NCBI GenBank assembly: GCA_937919125.1
Contig: CALFOB010000175.1
Span: forward strand, 1-7,455
DNA: 7,455 nt
Source of the DNA: an uncultured Micrococcales bacterium
GTDB taxonomy: Bacteria; Actinomycetota; Actinomycetes; Actinomycetales; Microbacteriaceae
Reading direction: 5' to 3'
In this document: positions 1-6,394 of the stretch, in pieces
Numbering within the stretch: the stretch's first letter is position 1
How the letters are laid out: every line of letters begins with the position of its first letter
Notes under the pieces: generated by a model
Told to the model about the DNA's origin: nothing
The model's input: the letters and a program-made list of their open reading frames with translations, nothing else
Database searches by the model: none
Made by a program: the position numbers and the translations under genes

Positions 1-1
1 G

Positions 2-886
2 TCTCTTGCCGACCGTTTCAACAGCGTCAAGCGTGATGATAAGGCCCAGTCGGCACTTCTCCTAGAGAAGATCGTCGCGGAAATGAAATCGCGCATTTCG
101 GCACGAACTCATAAGGAGACTCAGCGCCGCAAGAATGCACTTGAGAGCTCGTCGTTGCCTACCAAGCTGGTTGACTGCCGCACCCAGGAAACCGACATTA
201 GCGAGCTCTTCATCGTTGAGGGTGACTCAGCTCTAGGAACTGCCAAGTTGGCGCGAGACAGCGAGTACCAGGCGCTACTGCCCATCCGTGGCAAGATTTT
301 GAACGTTCAGAAGGCTTCGGTGAGCGACATGCTTTCGAACACCGAGTGCGCATCAATCATTCAGGTTATCGGTGCTGGTTCTGGGCGCTCGTTCGATCTC
401 GATACCGCCCGTTACGGCAAGGTCATTCTGATGAGCGATGCCGACGTCGACGGTGCTCACATTAGAACTCTGCTTCTAACTCTGTTTTACAAATACATGA
501 GACCACTAGTTGAAGACGGAAGAGTGTTCGCAGCCGTCCCACCACTACATCGAGTGGTTGTCATAAACCCTGGCTCAAAGGCCAATGAGACCATCTATAC
601 CTACTCTCAACCAGAACTAGAAGCGTTGCTAGCCAAGCTTTCTAAAGCAGGTAAGAAGTATCAAGAACCTATCCAGAGATACAAGGGTCTTGGTGAAATG
701 GATGCAGATCAACTGGCTGAGACAACTATGGATCGTAAGAGTCGTTCACTTCGTCGAGTAACAGTAGATGATCTAGCTGCAGCTGAGAAGATGTTTGAAC
801 TTCTTATGGGTAATGAAGTCGCTCCAAGAAGAGACTTCATTGTTGATAAAGCTGAGTCTTTTGAACGCGAGAGAATTGACGCTTAG
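2..886 (+). CDS. parE: DNA topoisomerase IV subunit B, C-terminal part (5' end outside window)
   Basis: This is the C-terminal 294 residues of the ATPase/TOPRIM subunit of topoisomerase IV, which with ParC decatenates daughter chromosomes. The frame is open from position 2, so the ATG at 83 is internal and the gene starts upstream of the window. Seen: the TOPRIM glutamate motif EGDSALG (residues 73-79), PIRGKILNV, the metal-binding DADVDGAH (146-153), and the tail motif YKGLGEMDADQLAETTMD (227-244). EGDSALG, with Leu where GyrB normally has Gly, is what I know from actinobacterial ParE and argues against GyrB. The protein ends RERIDA, as expected for a complete C-terminus. Its TAG stop overlaps the parC stop by 4 bp, tail to tail. 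Base composition and Arg codons change abruptly right after the DADVDGAH motif (about 460): none of 11 Arg codons before it is AGA, but 7 of 13 after it are. Confidence 0.95.
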   Translation, partial: SLADRFNSVKRDDKAQSALLLEKIVAEMKSRISARTHKETQRRKNALESSSLPTKLVDCRTQETDISELFIVEGDSALGTAKLARDSEYQALLPIRGKILNVQKASVSDMLSNTECASIIQVIGAGSGRSFDLDTARYGKVILMSDADVDGAHIRTLLLTLFYKYMRPLVEDGRVFAAVPPLHRVVVINPGSKANETIYTYSQPELEALLAKLSKAGKKYQEPIQRYKGLGEMDADQLAETTMDRKSRSLRRVTVDDLAAAEKMFELLMGNEVAPRRDFIVDKAESFERERIDA

Positions 887-3309
887 TCTCTTCCAGCAGA
901 AACAATAGTTGCGCTTAGCGGCGTTCCAGAAGCATCTCTCTTACCGAGATATTCAGGAGTCTCTAGAGGTTTACCTGCTGAAGCTGAACCTAGAATCGGT
1001 GAGTTTCCAACGTATGCGAAGTAAAGCTGGTTTTCATCTCTGATGAACTTCTGAGCTCTAACACCACCGGTTGCTCTACCCTTGGCAGGGAACTCTGACA
1101 TTTCAGTGATCTTTGCGCTTCCTGCATCAACAGCACCTAGAGATTCGCTGTTGTTTGCTGCAGTTAGTACCTGAGTATCTTTGGTGACTTTGATAGAGGT
1201 GAAGTAGATTGCCTTAGCACCTTCAGAGAGCTTGATACCAGCCATACCAGCAGCTCCACGACCTTGTGGTCTTACGCTGCTTGCTTCGAATCTAAGCAGT
1301 TGTGCATCGTCTGTGATGAACACCAAGGTGTCTTTCTCAGAGCTAACTTCTGCACCGACTATTGAGTCGCCACTTTTCAGGGAAATAACTTCAAACTCGG
1401 TCTTTTCTAAGAAATCTGGACTTAGACGCTTAACAACACCGAACTGGGTTCCAATCGCGATTACTGTCTTGTCAGTTAGCTCGAAAACACCAACCAGCTT
1501 GATTGATTTAGGAAGCCCAAGGAATTCAGATGCTGAAACTGAGTTTGCTGCATCGAATCCGCCTTCACTTCCTGGAATGTCTCCGGCGTGAACGCGATGC
1601 ATGACACCGTCAGATGTTAGGAAGCCGATGTAGCTTCTAGTAGTGGTTGAGATAACTGCTCTTAGGGCATCGTGCTTCTTGCGCTTGGCTGTTGGAACTG
1701 GCTCAAGTGCCGTTCTAAGAACCTGTCCGCTTGCAGTTAGAACAATGTAGCAAGGGGAGTCTGCGAGCTGAGCATCAATAGCCGCTGCTTTAGCAGAACT
1801 TACTGGCTTCACTTCAGTGATTCCATCACTGATGGTTGAGCGACGGTCGTCACCATACTTAGCTGAGACCTCTTGAAGTTCAGCTGCAACAACATCTCTC
1901 AAATTCTTGTCTGCTGAAAGGATCTTCTTTAGATCGGCAATTTCTTTAGCTAAAGTCTTGCTTTCGTTTTCGAGTTCGAGCTTTGAGAATTTAGTTAGTC
2001 TTCGAAGCTTGAGTTCAAGGATGTATTCAGCCTGAATTTCAGACAAAGTGAACTTAGTCATCAACTTCTTGCGAGCATCATCCACTTCATCAGCTGCACG
2101 AATGATCTTTATTACTTCGTCAATGCTAAGGATGGCTTTTAGCAAGCCTTCGACGAGGTGAAGACGAGCAAGTTTCTTACCCAAACGGTTCTCTGTGCGG
2201 CGTTTGATAACCACAACGCGGTGAGCAAGGTAAACACCAAGCATGTCTCTAAGACCTAGGGTTTCAGGTCTTCCATCAACTAGAGCGACGTTATTGATGC
2301 TGAAAGAGTCCTCTAGGGGAGTAAAGCGGTACAGCAAGTCCAAGACAACGTTTGGATCAAAACCGGTCTTTAGCTCAATTACGAGTTTGAGTCCATTAGT
2401 TCTGTCGGTCAGGTCAATTACGTCAGAGATACCTTGAAGCTTCTTGTTGTTGACGCCATCTTTAATCTTTTCAATAATTCGTTCAGGGCCAACTAGATAA
2501 GGGAGCTCTGTGACAACCAATGCAAGTTTTCTCGGTGAAACACTCTCGATGGAAACCTTGGCACGGGTTTTGAATGAACCTCGCCCTGTTTCATACGCCT
2601 CGGTAATACCTTCGGTGCCCATGATGATTCCACCAGAAGGTAGATCAGGACCAGGAATGAACTTCATTAGATCTGCAGAGGTGGCTTTTGGATTGCTAAG
2701 TAGGTGGATAGCTCCAGCAATTACTTCACGCATGTTGTGTGGAGCCATGTTGGTAGCCATACCAACAGCAATACCTGATGAACCGTTCACAAGCAGATTC
2801 GGGAATGCTGCCGGGAGAACTTCAGGTTCTGATAACTGGGCATCGTAGTTTGGTTTGAAATCAACTACGTCCTCATCAAGACCTTCGTTCATGATTAGGG
2901 CAGCAGCGGCAAGTCTTGTCTCTGTGTAGCGAGACGCAGCCGGACCATCGTCTAGGGAACCGAAGTTACCGTGGCCGTCAATCATTGGAACTCTAAGTGT
3001 GAATGCCTGAGACATTCTCACCATGGCGTCATAGATAGCACCGTCTCCGTGAGGGTGAAGCTTTCCCATAACCTCACCAACAACACGAGCAGACTTTACG
3101 TGTCCACGATCAGGCTTTAGCCCCATTTCACCCATTTGGAAGATGATTCTTCTTTGTACAGGCTTTAGTCCATCTCTTGCATCTGGCAGAGCTCTGGCAT
3201 AGATAACGGAATAGGAATACTCAAGGAATGAGTCGCTGAGTTCTTGGGTTAGAGCAATGTCTACGATTCGCTCATCAGGGAATCGATTTTCAGGCTTCTT
3301 ATTAGTCAT
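883..3309 (-). CDS. parC: DNA topoisomerase IV subunit A
   Basis: Complete 808-residue cleavage/rejoining subunit of topoisomerase IV, partner of the convergent parE. Seen: N-terminal winged-helix region with GKLHPHGDG (82-90) and the catalytic tyrosine Y128 in AASRYTETRL. The tower and coiled-coil region follow (to about 490), with QAEYILELKLRRLT at 426-439. The C-terminal beta-pinwheel spans about 518-760, with blade motifs ASGQVLR, SDGVMHR and QFGVVKR. A canonical GyrA box (QRRGGKG) is absent; the corresponding loop reads AKRKKHDAL (541-549). This supports ParC over GyrA. The late motif PAKGRATGGVR (741-751) is typical of actinobacterial ParC as I recall it. The ATG at 3309 gives a normal N-terminus, with only a weak upstream GAAAG as ribosome site. 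The divergent phosphodiesterase gene starts 42 bp away. AGA is common among its Arg codons, unlike the window ends. Confidence 0.96.
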   Translation of the reverse strand: MTNKKPENRFPDERIVDIALTQELSDSFLEYSYSVIYARALPDARDGLKPVQRRIIFQMGEMGLKPDRGHVKSARVVGEVMGKLHPHGDGAIYDAMVRMSQAFTLRVPMIDGHGNFGSLDDGPAASRYTETRLAAAALIMNEGLDEDVVDFKPNYDAQLSEPEVLPAAFPNLLVNGSSGIAVGMATNMAPHNMREVIAGAIHLLSNPKATSADLMKFIPGPDLPSGGIIMGTEGITEAYETGRGSFKTRAKVSIESVSPRKLALVVTELPYLVGPERIIEKIKDGVNNKKLQGISDVIDLTDRTNGLKLVIELKTGFDPNVVLDLLYRFTPLEDSFSINNVALVDGRPETLGLRDMLGVYLAHRVVVIKRRTENRLGKKLARLHLVEGLLKAILSIDEVIKIIRAADEVDDARKKLMTKFTLSEIQAEYILELKLRRLTKFSKLELENESKTLAKEIADLKKILSADKNLRDVVAAELQEVSAKYGDDRRSTISDGITEVKPVSSAKAAAIDAQLADSPCYIVLTASGQVLRTALEPVPTAKRKKHDALRAVISTTTRSYIGFLTSDGVMHRVHAGDIPGSEGGFDAANSVSASEFLGLPKSIKLVGVFELTDKTVIAIGTQFGVVKRLSPDFLEKTEFEVISLKSGDSIVGAEVSSEKDTLVFITDDAQLLRFEASSVRPQGRGAAGMAGIKLSEGAKAIYFTSIKVTKDTQVLTAANNSESLGAVDAGSAKITEMSEFPAKGRATGGVRAQKFIRDENQLYFAYVGNSPILGSASAGKPLETPEYLGKRDASGTPLSATIVSAGRD

Positions 3310-3351
3310 GATCTTTCTAGTGGCTAAAAGGGCTGTGGCAGACTTATCTCT

Positions 3352-4464
3352 ATGTCTCCGATGTTACCTGCCCCTCCTAAATCCTTTGGGATGCTCGGCG
3401 ATGTGTTGATAAGTGCACTGGGTTGCGTACTTGGGGAGACTAACCCACTAAAACTGACTAAGAAGCGATCAGTGTGCGTGATTCTGGTTGACGGTCTCGG
3501 GTCTCATAACTTGAAGTCAGCTGGCGCTCACGCAGGTTTTCTGAACTCTCGAACTTCGTTGCCTGCCTCATGTTTCTTTCCCGCTACTACGGCTACAAGC
3601 ATCGTTTCCTTTTCAACCGGAAAGCCACCCTGGGAAACTAAGTTCATTGGCTACCAAATCTTTGAGAAATCCTCTAAAACAAAGAGAAACCTCCTAACTG
3701 GTTGGGAAAGCAGCAACGCTGCTCACGAGTATCAGCCTTTGCAAAACATCTCTGAATTGGCCTTAGAGCAATCTGTGGAATTCCATACGATTGCTCCCTC
3801 TGCATATAAAGACTCAGGGTTTACTGCAGCCACCATGCGTGGCAGTGATTTTCATGGAACTAAATCTTTGGCAGAGAGATTTGAAATAGCCAAGGACTTA
3901 CTTGCTGATTCAAAGCAAAAAGTTATTTACCTATACGTGCCAGAGCTAGATCAACTCGCTCACGCAAAAGGTTGGCAGTCTCAGGATTGGCTAAACAAGT
4001 TAGAAGACGTTGATTCTGAGATTTCTTCACTTGCAAGCAGTTTGAACAAGCATTCTGCAGTTATTGTCACAGCAGATCATGGAGTAGTGGACATTCCTCA
4101 TTCAAACCATGTCTACATCGACCTTCACACGAACAAGGAAGAGCTTCTGGATGTTGGGGGAGATACCAGAGCGCTTTATCTTTACCTAACCGATCCTTCA
4201 ACTACCCAAGAAATGCTTGTGAGGTTAGAACAAGCGGTTGGAGACAGCTGCTACGTCGTTAGCCCAAGCGATCTGATTGACGCTGGTTATTGGCCGGAGG
4301 GAATTGATTTAGACAGCGTTCCGGATATTTTGATATTGGCTAAAAAGGAAGTTGCGCTTTATCACAGGGAATTTGCTAAGAAGAAGTCACTAGAAATGAT
4401 TGGGCACCATGGTTCAATTACCTCGCAGGAAATGAGTATCCCGCTAATAACAATTGGCTTTTAG
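3352..4464 (+). CDS. Alkaline-phosphatase-superfamily protein (type I phosphodiesterase/nucleotide pyrophosphatase family)
   Basis: 370-residue predicted metal-dependent phosphohydrolase, with the fold of nucleotide pyrophosphatases and alkaline phosphatases. Seen: VILVDGLG with a metal-ligand Asp (D47); FFPATTATS (75-83), in which T80 aligns with the nucleophile Thr of the family; PELDQLAH (197-204) with D200 and H204; TADHG (240-244) with D242 and H243; and a final GHHGS near residue 354. The full two-metal ligand set therefore looks present and the enzyme is probably active. No signal peptide or membrane segment is obvious, so it is probably cytoplasmic. The substrate is unknown. An orthologue beside parC and sepH is, as I recall, common in Actinobacteria. 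The start is uncertain: 3352 has no ribosome site, and the ATG at 3361 (MLPAP) is an alternative. The stop codon directly abuts the sepH stop (TAG followed by CTA). Confidence 0.88.
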   Translation: MSPMLPAPPKSFGMLGDVLISALGCVLGETNPLKLTKKRSVCVILVDGLGSHNLKSAGAHAGFLNSRTSLPASCFFPATTATSIVSFSTGKPPWETKFIGYQIFEKSSKTKRNLLTGWESSNAAHEYQPLQNISELALEQSVEFHTIAPSAYKDSGFTAATMRGSDFHGTKSLAERFEIAKDLLADSKQKVIYLYVPELDQLAHAKGWQSQDWLNKLEDVDSEISSLASSLNKHSAVIVTADHGVVDIPHSNHVYIDLHTNKEELLDVGGDTRALYLYLTDPSTTQEMLVRLEQAVGDSCYVVSPSDLIDAGYWPEGIDLDSVPDILILAKKEVALYHREFAKKKSLEMIGHHGSITSQEMSIPLITIGF

Positions 4465-5469
4465 CTAGTTATCTTCTTCGTCTTTAGTTCCGAATAGAAC
4501 TTCGGCCCATCTAGATGTGCTTTGAATCGGAGGAGTTGGAGCTTGAGGCTTTTCCTCTTCAACAATTGGTTCATCGATTGTTAGCTCTTCTTGAGCAACA
4601 GGTTCGGTTTCTAGAACTTCTTCCTCAATAACTTCTTCACTTGGGTCTTGAGTTTCTTGGGTGTAGATATCTTCAGTTTCAAACTCTTCTTCTACATCGT
4701 CAACTACATGGAAGCTCGCACGAGTCTCAGTTTCTATGACTGTGAATACTTCAGTCTGGTTCTCTTCTGGTTGAACTTCTTCAATTAGTTCAGGAACCAC
4801 TGAAAGACCAGTTGTCTGAGTTGTTGGTTCTTCTTGGATTGGTTCAACCTGAGCTGCTGAAACAGTTGGGTGATTAACCTGCTCTGATCTAACGTTCTTA
4901 GTGCTGTCAATCAAACTCAATGGAGATGCGTTAGACAGAAGAAGAGCACTTTGGTTCTCTGGAACTAAGTGAAGACTCTTTGGTTCGAAAGACCAGGTTG
5001 CAACTCCTTGCTCATTGTGAATCTTGTATTCAGCAGAAACCATCCAAACGCCTTCAACGGTTTTCTTGGAGACCCATGAAATTTCAGTTGCTCCATTCGA
5101 AGCAAGGCGTTCATCCATCACAGTTCCAAACTCAATCTGAGTTGGGTCGGTGAATCGATCTCCAACTAGAGAAAGTCTGATGTTTCTTGCCAGAGTAACG
5201 ATGTGTTTGAGTTCAGTGAGAATAGGCGCTGCATACTTACCCACCTGATCTTCGTCAGCTCCTGTTTTAGAAACAAGTTCTGCAACAGAAGTGCCCAGAC
5301 GGATCTCGGCTTGAATCTCTCTAGGAGTAAGTGTTGGTGGAAGCTCAGCTGGTCTTGACTTCATTGCCTTGAGTAGGTCAGGAGAAATCTCCAGGTAGTG
5401 GCGAGTGCCATCAGGAGCTTGGAGCTCGAGCTGGTTGTTGCTAACACCAGTTATACGTAAATCAGCCAT
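4465..5469 (-). CDS. sepH: Septation protein SepH (DUF3071 family)
   Basis: 334-residue orthologue of SepH, the actinobacterial division protein that binds FtsZ and stimulates its assembly. Seen: N-terminal MADLRITGVSNNQLELQ; a DUF3071 helix-turn-helix region at about 46-95, with LTPREIQAEIRLG and a second helix around DEDQVGKYA; and the rest of the domain to about 170, with VATWSFEP. A long, strongly acidic and probably disordered linker follows (about 205-310, rich in Glu and Thr). The tail carries SRWAEVLFG (319-327), matching the short conserved C-terminal motif of SepH. In the known family the HTH part is needed for FtsZ binding. The start at 5469 is chosen because AGAAGGA lies 6 nt upstream and the protein then begins as the family does. 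A further in-frame 26 codons (to 5547) are Arg/Ser-rich and unlike the family. It is convergent with the phosphodiesterase gene with no gap. Six of 12 Arg codons are AGA. Confidence 0.92.
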   Translation of the reverse strand: MADLRITGVSNNQLELQAPDGTRHYLEISPDLLKAMKSRPAELPPTLTPREIQAEIRLGTSVAELVSKTGADEDQVGKYAAPILTELKHIVTLARNIRLSLVGDRFTDPTQIEFGTVMDERLASNGATEISWVSKKTVEGVWMVSAEYKIHNEQGVATWSFEPKSLHLVPENQSALLLSNASPLSLIDSTKNVRSEQVNHPTVSAAQVEPIQEEPTTQTTGLSVVPELIEEVQPEENQTEVFTVIETETRASFHVVDDVEEEFETEDIYTQETQDPSEEVIEEEVLETEPVAQEELTIDEPIVEEEKPQAPTPPIQSTSRWAEVLFGTKDEEDN

Positions 5470-5475
5470 AATCAA

Positions 5476-5482
5476 TCCTTCT
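5476..5482 (-). promoter_or_regulatory. Ribosome binding site of sepH (start-deciding)
   Basis: On the minus strand AGAAGGA stands 6 nt before the ATG at 5469. It selects this ATG over the longer reading frame that begins at 5547, which has no comparable site. Confidence 0.8.
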
Positions 5483-5558
5483 GCCGATAGTTTGCCACTC
5501 AATCTGCTAGTTTTGCGGTTGATTCTGCTGTGCCGCGACACGCCCAAACTGGGAGATG

Positions 5559-5582
5559 ACTGACAATAGTGGTTTCGTCAGT
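5559..5582. promoter_or_regulatory. Dyad symmetry ACTGAC-N12-GTCAGT overlapping a promoter (candidate operator)
   Basis: Two perfect 6-nt inverted arms at 5559-5564 and 5577-5582 are separated by 12 nt. The left arm contains most of the putative -35 box and the right arm ends exactly where the putative -10 box begins. This arrangement suits a dimeric repressor between the divergent sepH and DUF4193 genes. The symmetry is seen; the regulatory role is inference, and 6-nt arms can occur by chance. Confidence 0.4.
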
Positions 5583-5588
5583 GTTAAT
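5560..5588 (+). promoter_or_regulatory. Putative sigma-70-type promoter of the DUF4193 gene
   Basis: CTGACA at 5560-5565 matches TTGACA at 5 of 6 positions. After a 17-nt spacer, GTTAAT at 5583-5588 matches TATAAT at 4 of 6. Transcription would begin near 5595, giving an untranslated leader of about 63 nt before the TTG start at 5658. This is the best promoter match I found in the window. Confidence 0.6.
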
Positions 5589-5593
5589 AGGGT

Positions 5594-5605
5594 TGCATTT
5601 ATGCA
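5594..5605. repeat. Short inverted repeat TGCAT-TT-ATGCA at the predicted transcription start
   Basis: Arms of 5 nt with a 2-nt spacer lie at the predicted transcription start of the DUF4193 gene. It is short and could be chance, but it is one of three dyads within 80 bp. Confidence 0.35.
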
Positions 5606-5620
5606 CTTCGTGTTGGACAC

Positions 5621-5634
5621 TTTCAGCGCTGAAA
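5621..5634. repeat. Perfect 14-bp palindrome TTTCAGCGCTGAAA in the leader of the DUF4193 gene
   Basis: The sequence equals its own reverse complement over 14 bp. It lies between the predicted transcription start and the ribosome site (11 nt downstream). In RNA it could fold as a 5-bp stem with a GCGC loop; in DNA it could bind a dimeric regulator. No U-run follows, so it is not an intrinsic terminator. Confidence 0.5.
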
Positions 5635-5645
5635 AGATTAATTCG

Positions 5646-5651
5646 AAAGGA
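5646..5651 (+). promoter_or_regulatory. Ribosome binding site supporting a TTG start
   Basis: AAAGGA ends 6 nt before the TTG at 5658. There is no in-frame ATG nearby, and the family N-terminus (MATDYDAPR) begins exactly at this TTG, so the site decides the start. Confidence 0.8.
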
Positions 5652-5657
5652 AAGTAA

Positions 5658-5951
5658 TTGGCTACCGATTACGATGCTCCACGCAAGAACGATGATGACG
5701 CGGAGTCGTTGGACGCTCTCAAAGAGCGCATGCCCGAAAAGTCGTCGGTTAGCTCCGACCTAGACGAAATCGAGCACGTTGGCGAGATCATTGACCCTGA
5801 TAAGCAAGATGAGCTAACCGAGGTTGTAGTTATCCCTCAGCAAAGCGATGAATTTACCTGCATGAACTGCTTCATTGTGAAGCACAACTCACAGATGGCC
5901 AAGAAGAAGAATTCGAAGGATGACTCATTCTGCCTCGAGTGCGCGGGCTAA
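5658..5951 (+). CDS. DUF4193 family zinc-ribbon-like protein
   Basis: 97-residue protein matching the small actinobacterial DUF4193 family: the opening MATDYDAPRK, an acidic middle (about 11-55), the block TEVVVIPQQSDEFTC, and a C-terminal four-cysteine module. Seen: C68-x2-C71, then 20 residues, then C92-x2-C95, an arrangement suited to binding one zinc ion. The stretch between the pairs is basic (KKKNSK). No function is established that I can name. The length is normal for the family, and translation starts at TTG with a good ribosome site. The gene has its own 5' region with a promoter candidate and dyads, is divergent from sepH, and overlaps the stop of the downstream DUF3093 gene by 4 bp. 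Composition has returned to GC-rich; both Arg codons are CGC. Confidence 0.9.
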   Translation: MATDYDAPRKNDDDAESLDALKERMPEKSSVSSDLDEIEHVGEIIDPDKQDELTEVVVIPQQSDEFTCMNCFIVKHNSQMAKKKNSKDDSFCLECAG

Positions 5952-6379
5952 GCCTTTTCTAAAATCTCTTTGATTCGTGCCACGTTTCGGGATGTCAGAA
6001 GCCAGTACGGTGTTGGATCGGTTTCATCCACAATCTGAATTTTTAGCAATCCCTTGACACTCGGCTGAATTGCCAACCATGCCCTGGCGTCTAACTTTTG
6101 GCCCAGCTGTTCAAAGTTCTCGTTTTTCGGAATGATTTCAATTTCACCCAAGAACTTGCGTTCAATTCGGGCTCCCTTGCAAACTAGTTCGGTTTCACTG
6201 ATCTCGATAACTGGAGAAGAGACGAACAAAAAGGCCACAAAAGCCGCACTCAGCAACGCAGCGACGGGAATCGCCCAAGCCTCGCTAATCGGCAACATGA
6301 TGGCAACTACGCTCACGAAAAGCAAAATCGGCAGCAGCAAATTCGGGGCGCTTGGTAGCACTCGCTCACGGTAAATCAT
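5948..6379 (-). CDS. DUF3093 family membrane protein
   Basis: 143-residue predicted inner-membrane protein of the actinobacterial DUF3093 family. Seen: the opening MIYRERVLPS, two hydrophobic segments at about 14-31 and 36-54 joined by a very short SEAW turn (a helical hairpin), then a soluble domain of about 85 residues. That domain carries the family's DARAWLA (97-103) and DPTPYWLLTSR (121-131) motifs. Function is unknown; the family habitually neighbours dut, as here. The start is ambiguous because TTG (6385), GTG (6382) and ATG (6379) follow each other in frame and no ribosome site is visible. I give the ATG, but the GTG sits exactly 6 nt from a TAGTCT -10-like element and could be a leaderless start. 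It is convergent with DUF4193 (4-bp stop overlap) and divergent from dut. No AGA codons. Confidence 0.85.
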   Translation of the reverse strand: MIYRERVLPSAPNLLLPILLFVSVVAIMLPISEAWAIPVAALLSAAFVAFLFVSSPVIEISETELVCKGARIERKFLGEIEIIPKNENFEQLGQKLDARAWLAIQPSVKGLLKIQIVDETDPTPYWLLTSRNVARIKEILEKA

Positions 6380-6388
6380 CACCAATTT

Positions 6389-6394
6389 AGACTA
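6389..6394 (-). promoter_or_regulatory. Putative -10 element for leaderless DUF3093 transcript
   Basis: The minus-strand hexamer TAGTCT fits the actinobacterial TANNNT consensus and ends 6 nt before the GTG at 6382 (9 nt before the ATG at 6379). No Shine-Dalgarno sequence is present, as expected for a leaderless message. The -35 is weak (CTGATT at a 17-nt spacing). Inferred, not demonstrated. Confidence 0.4.

Larger units (their letters stand above)
461..5480. other. Low-GC, AGA-using tract covering parE 3' end, parC, phosphodiesterase and sepH
   Basis: Hand counts give 54.6% GC for 1-480, 44.4% for 481-840, 42.8% for 4501-4680 and 56.4% for 6421-6840. AGA codes none of 37 Arg residues outside the tract (parE before 461, DUF4193, DUF3093, dut, DUF3710). 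Inside it codes 7 of 13 in the rest of parE, 3 of 8 in the phosphodiesterase, 6 of 12 in sepH, and many in parC. The left edge is sharp (about 460-466); the right edge is only bracketed (about 5350-5550). Protein sequences and gene order stay normal throughout. Confidence 0.6.

Noticed and set aside
83..886. A complete short gene beginning at ATG 83
   Set aside because: The frame is open upstream to position 2 with ParE-like sequence (FNSVKRDDKAQSALLLEK), so this is an internal Met of a gene cut by the window edge.
1232..2848. Plus-strand open frames at 1232-1591, 2243-2437 and 2510-2848
   Set aside because: They lie antisense within parC, show no recognisable domains or ribosome sites, and are explained as shadows of the real gene.
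4550..4860. GAA/TTC-rich repetitive stretch within sepH as a tandem repeat element
   Set aside because: No fixed repeat unit is present; it reflects the acidic Glu/Thr-rich linker that is usual in this family.
5470..5547. 26-codon N-terminal extension of the sepH frame (start at 5547)
   Set aside because: The extension is Arg/Ser-rich, unlike SepH N-termini, while the ATG at 5469 has AGAAGGA at ideal spacing and begins the family sequence.
5621..5638. Intrinsic terminator at the 14-bp palindrome
   Set aside because: The stem would be only about 5 bp and no U-run follows; it also sits upstream of a gene and not after one.
5613..5642. Second promoter TTGGAC-N18-ATTAAT before DUF4193
   Set aside because: Transcription would begin inside the ribosome binding site (about 5649), leaving no usable leader; matches are also weaker than CTGACA-N17-GTTAAT.
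5569..5763. Plus-strand frame overlapping the DUF4193 start
   Set aside because: It conflicts with the well-supported DUF4193 frame, would start at or upstream of the predicted transcription start, and has no family resemblance.
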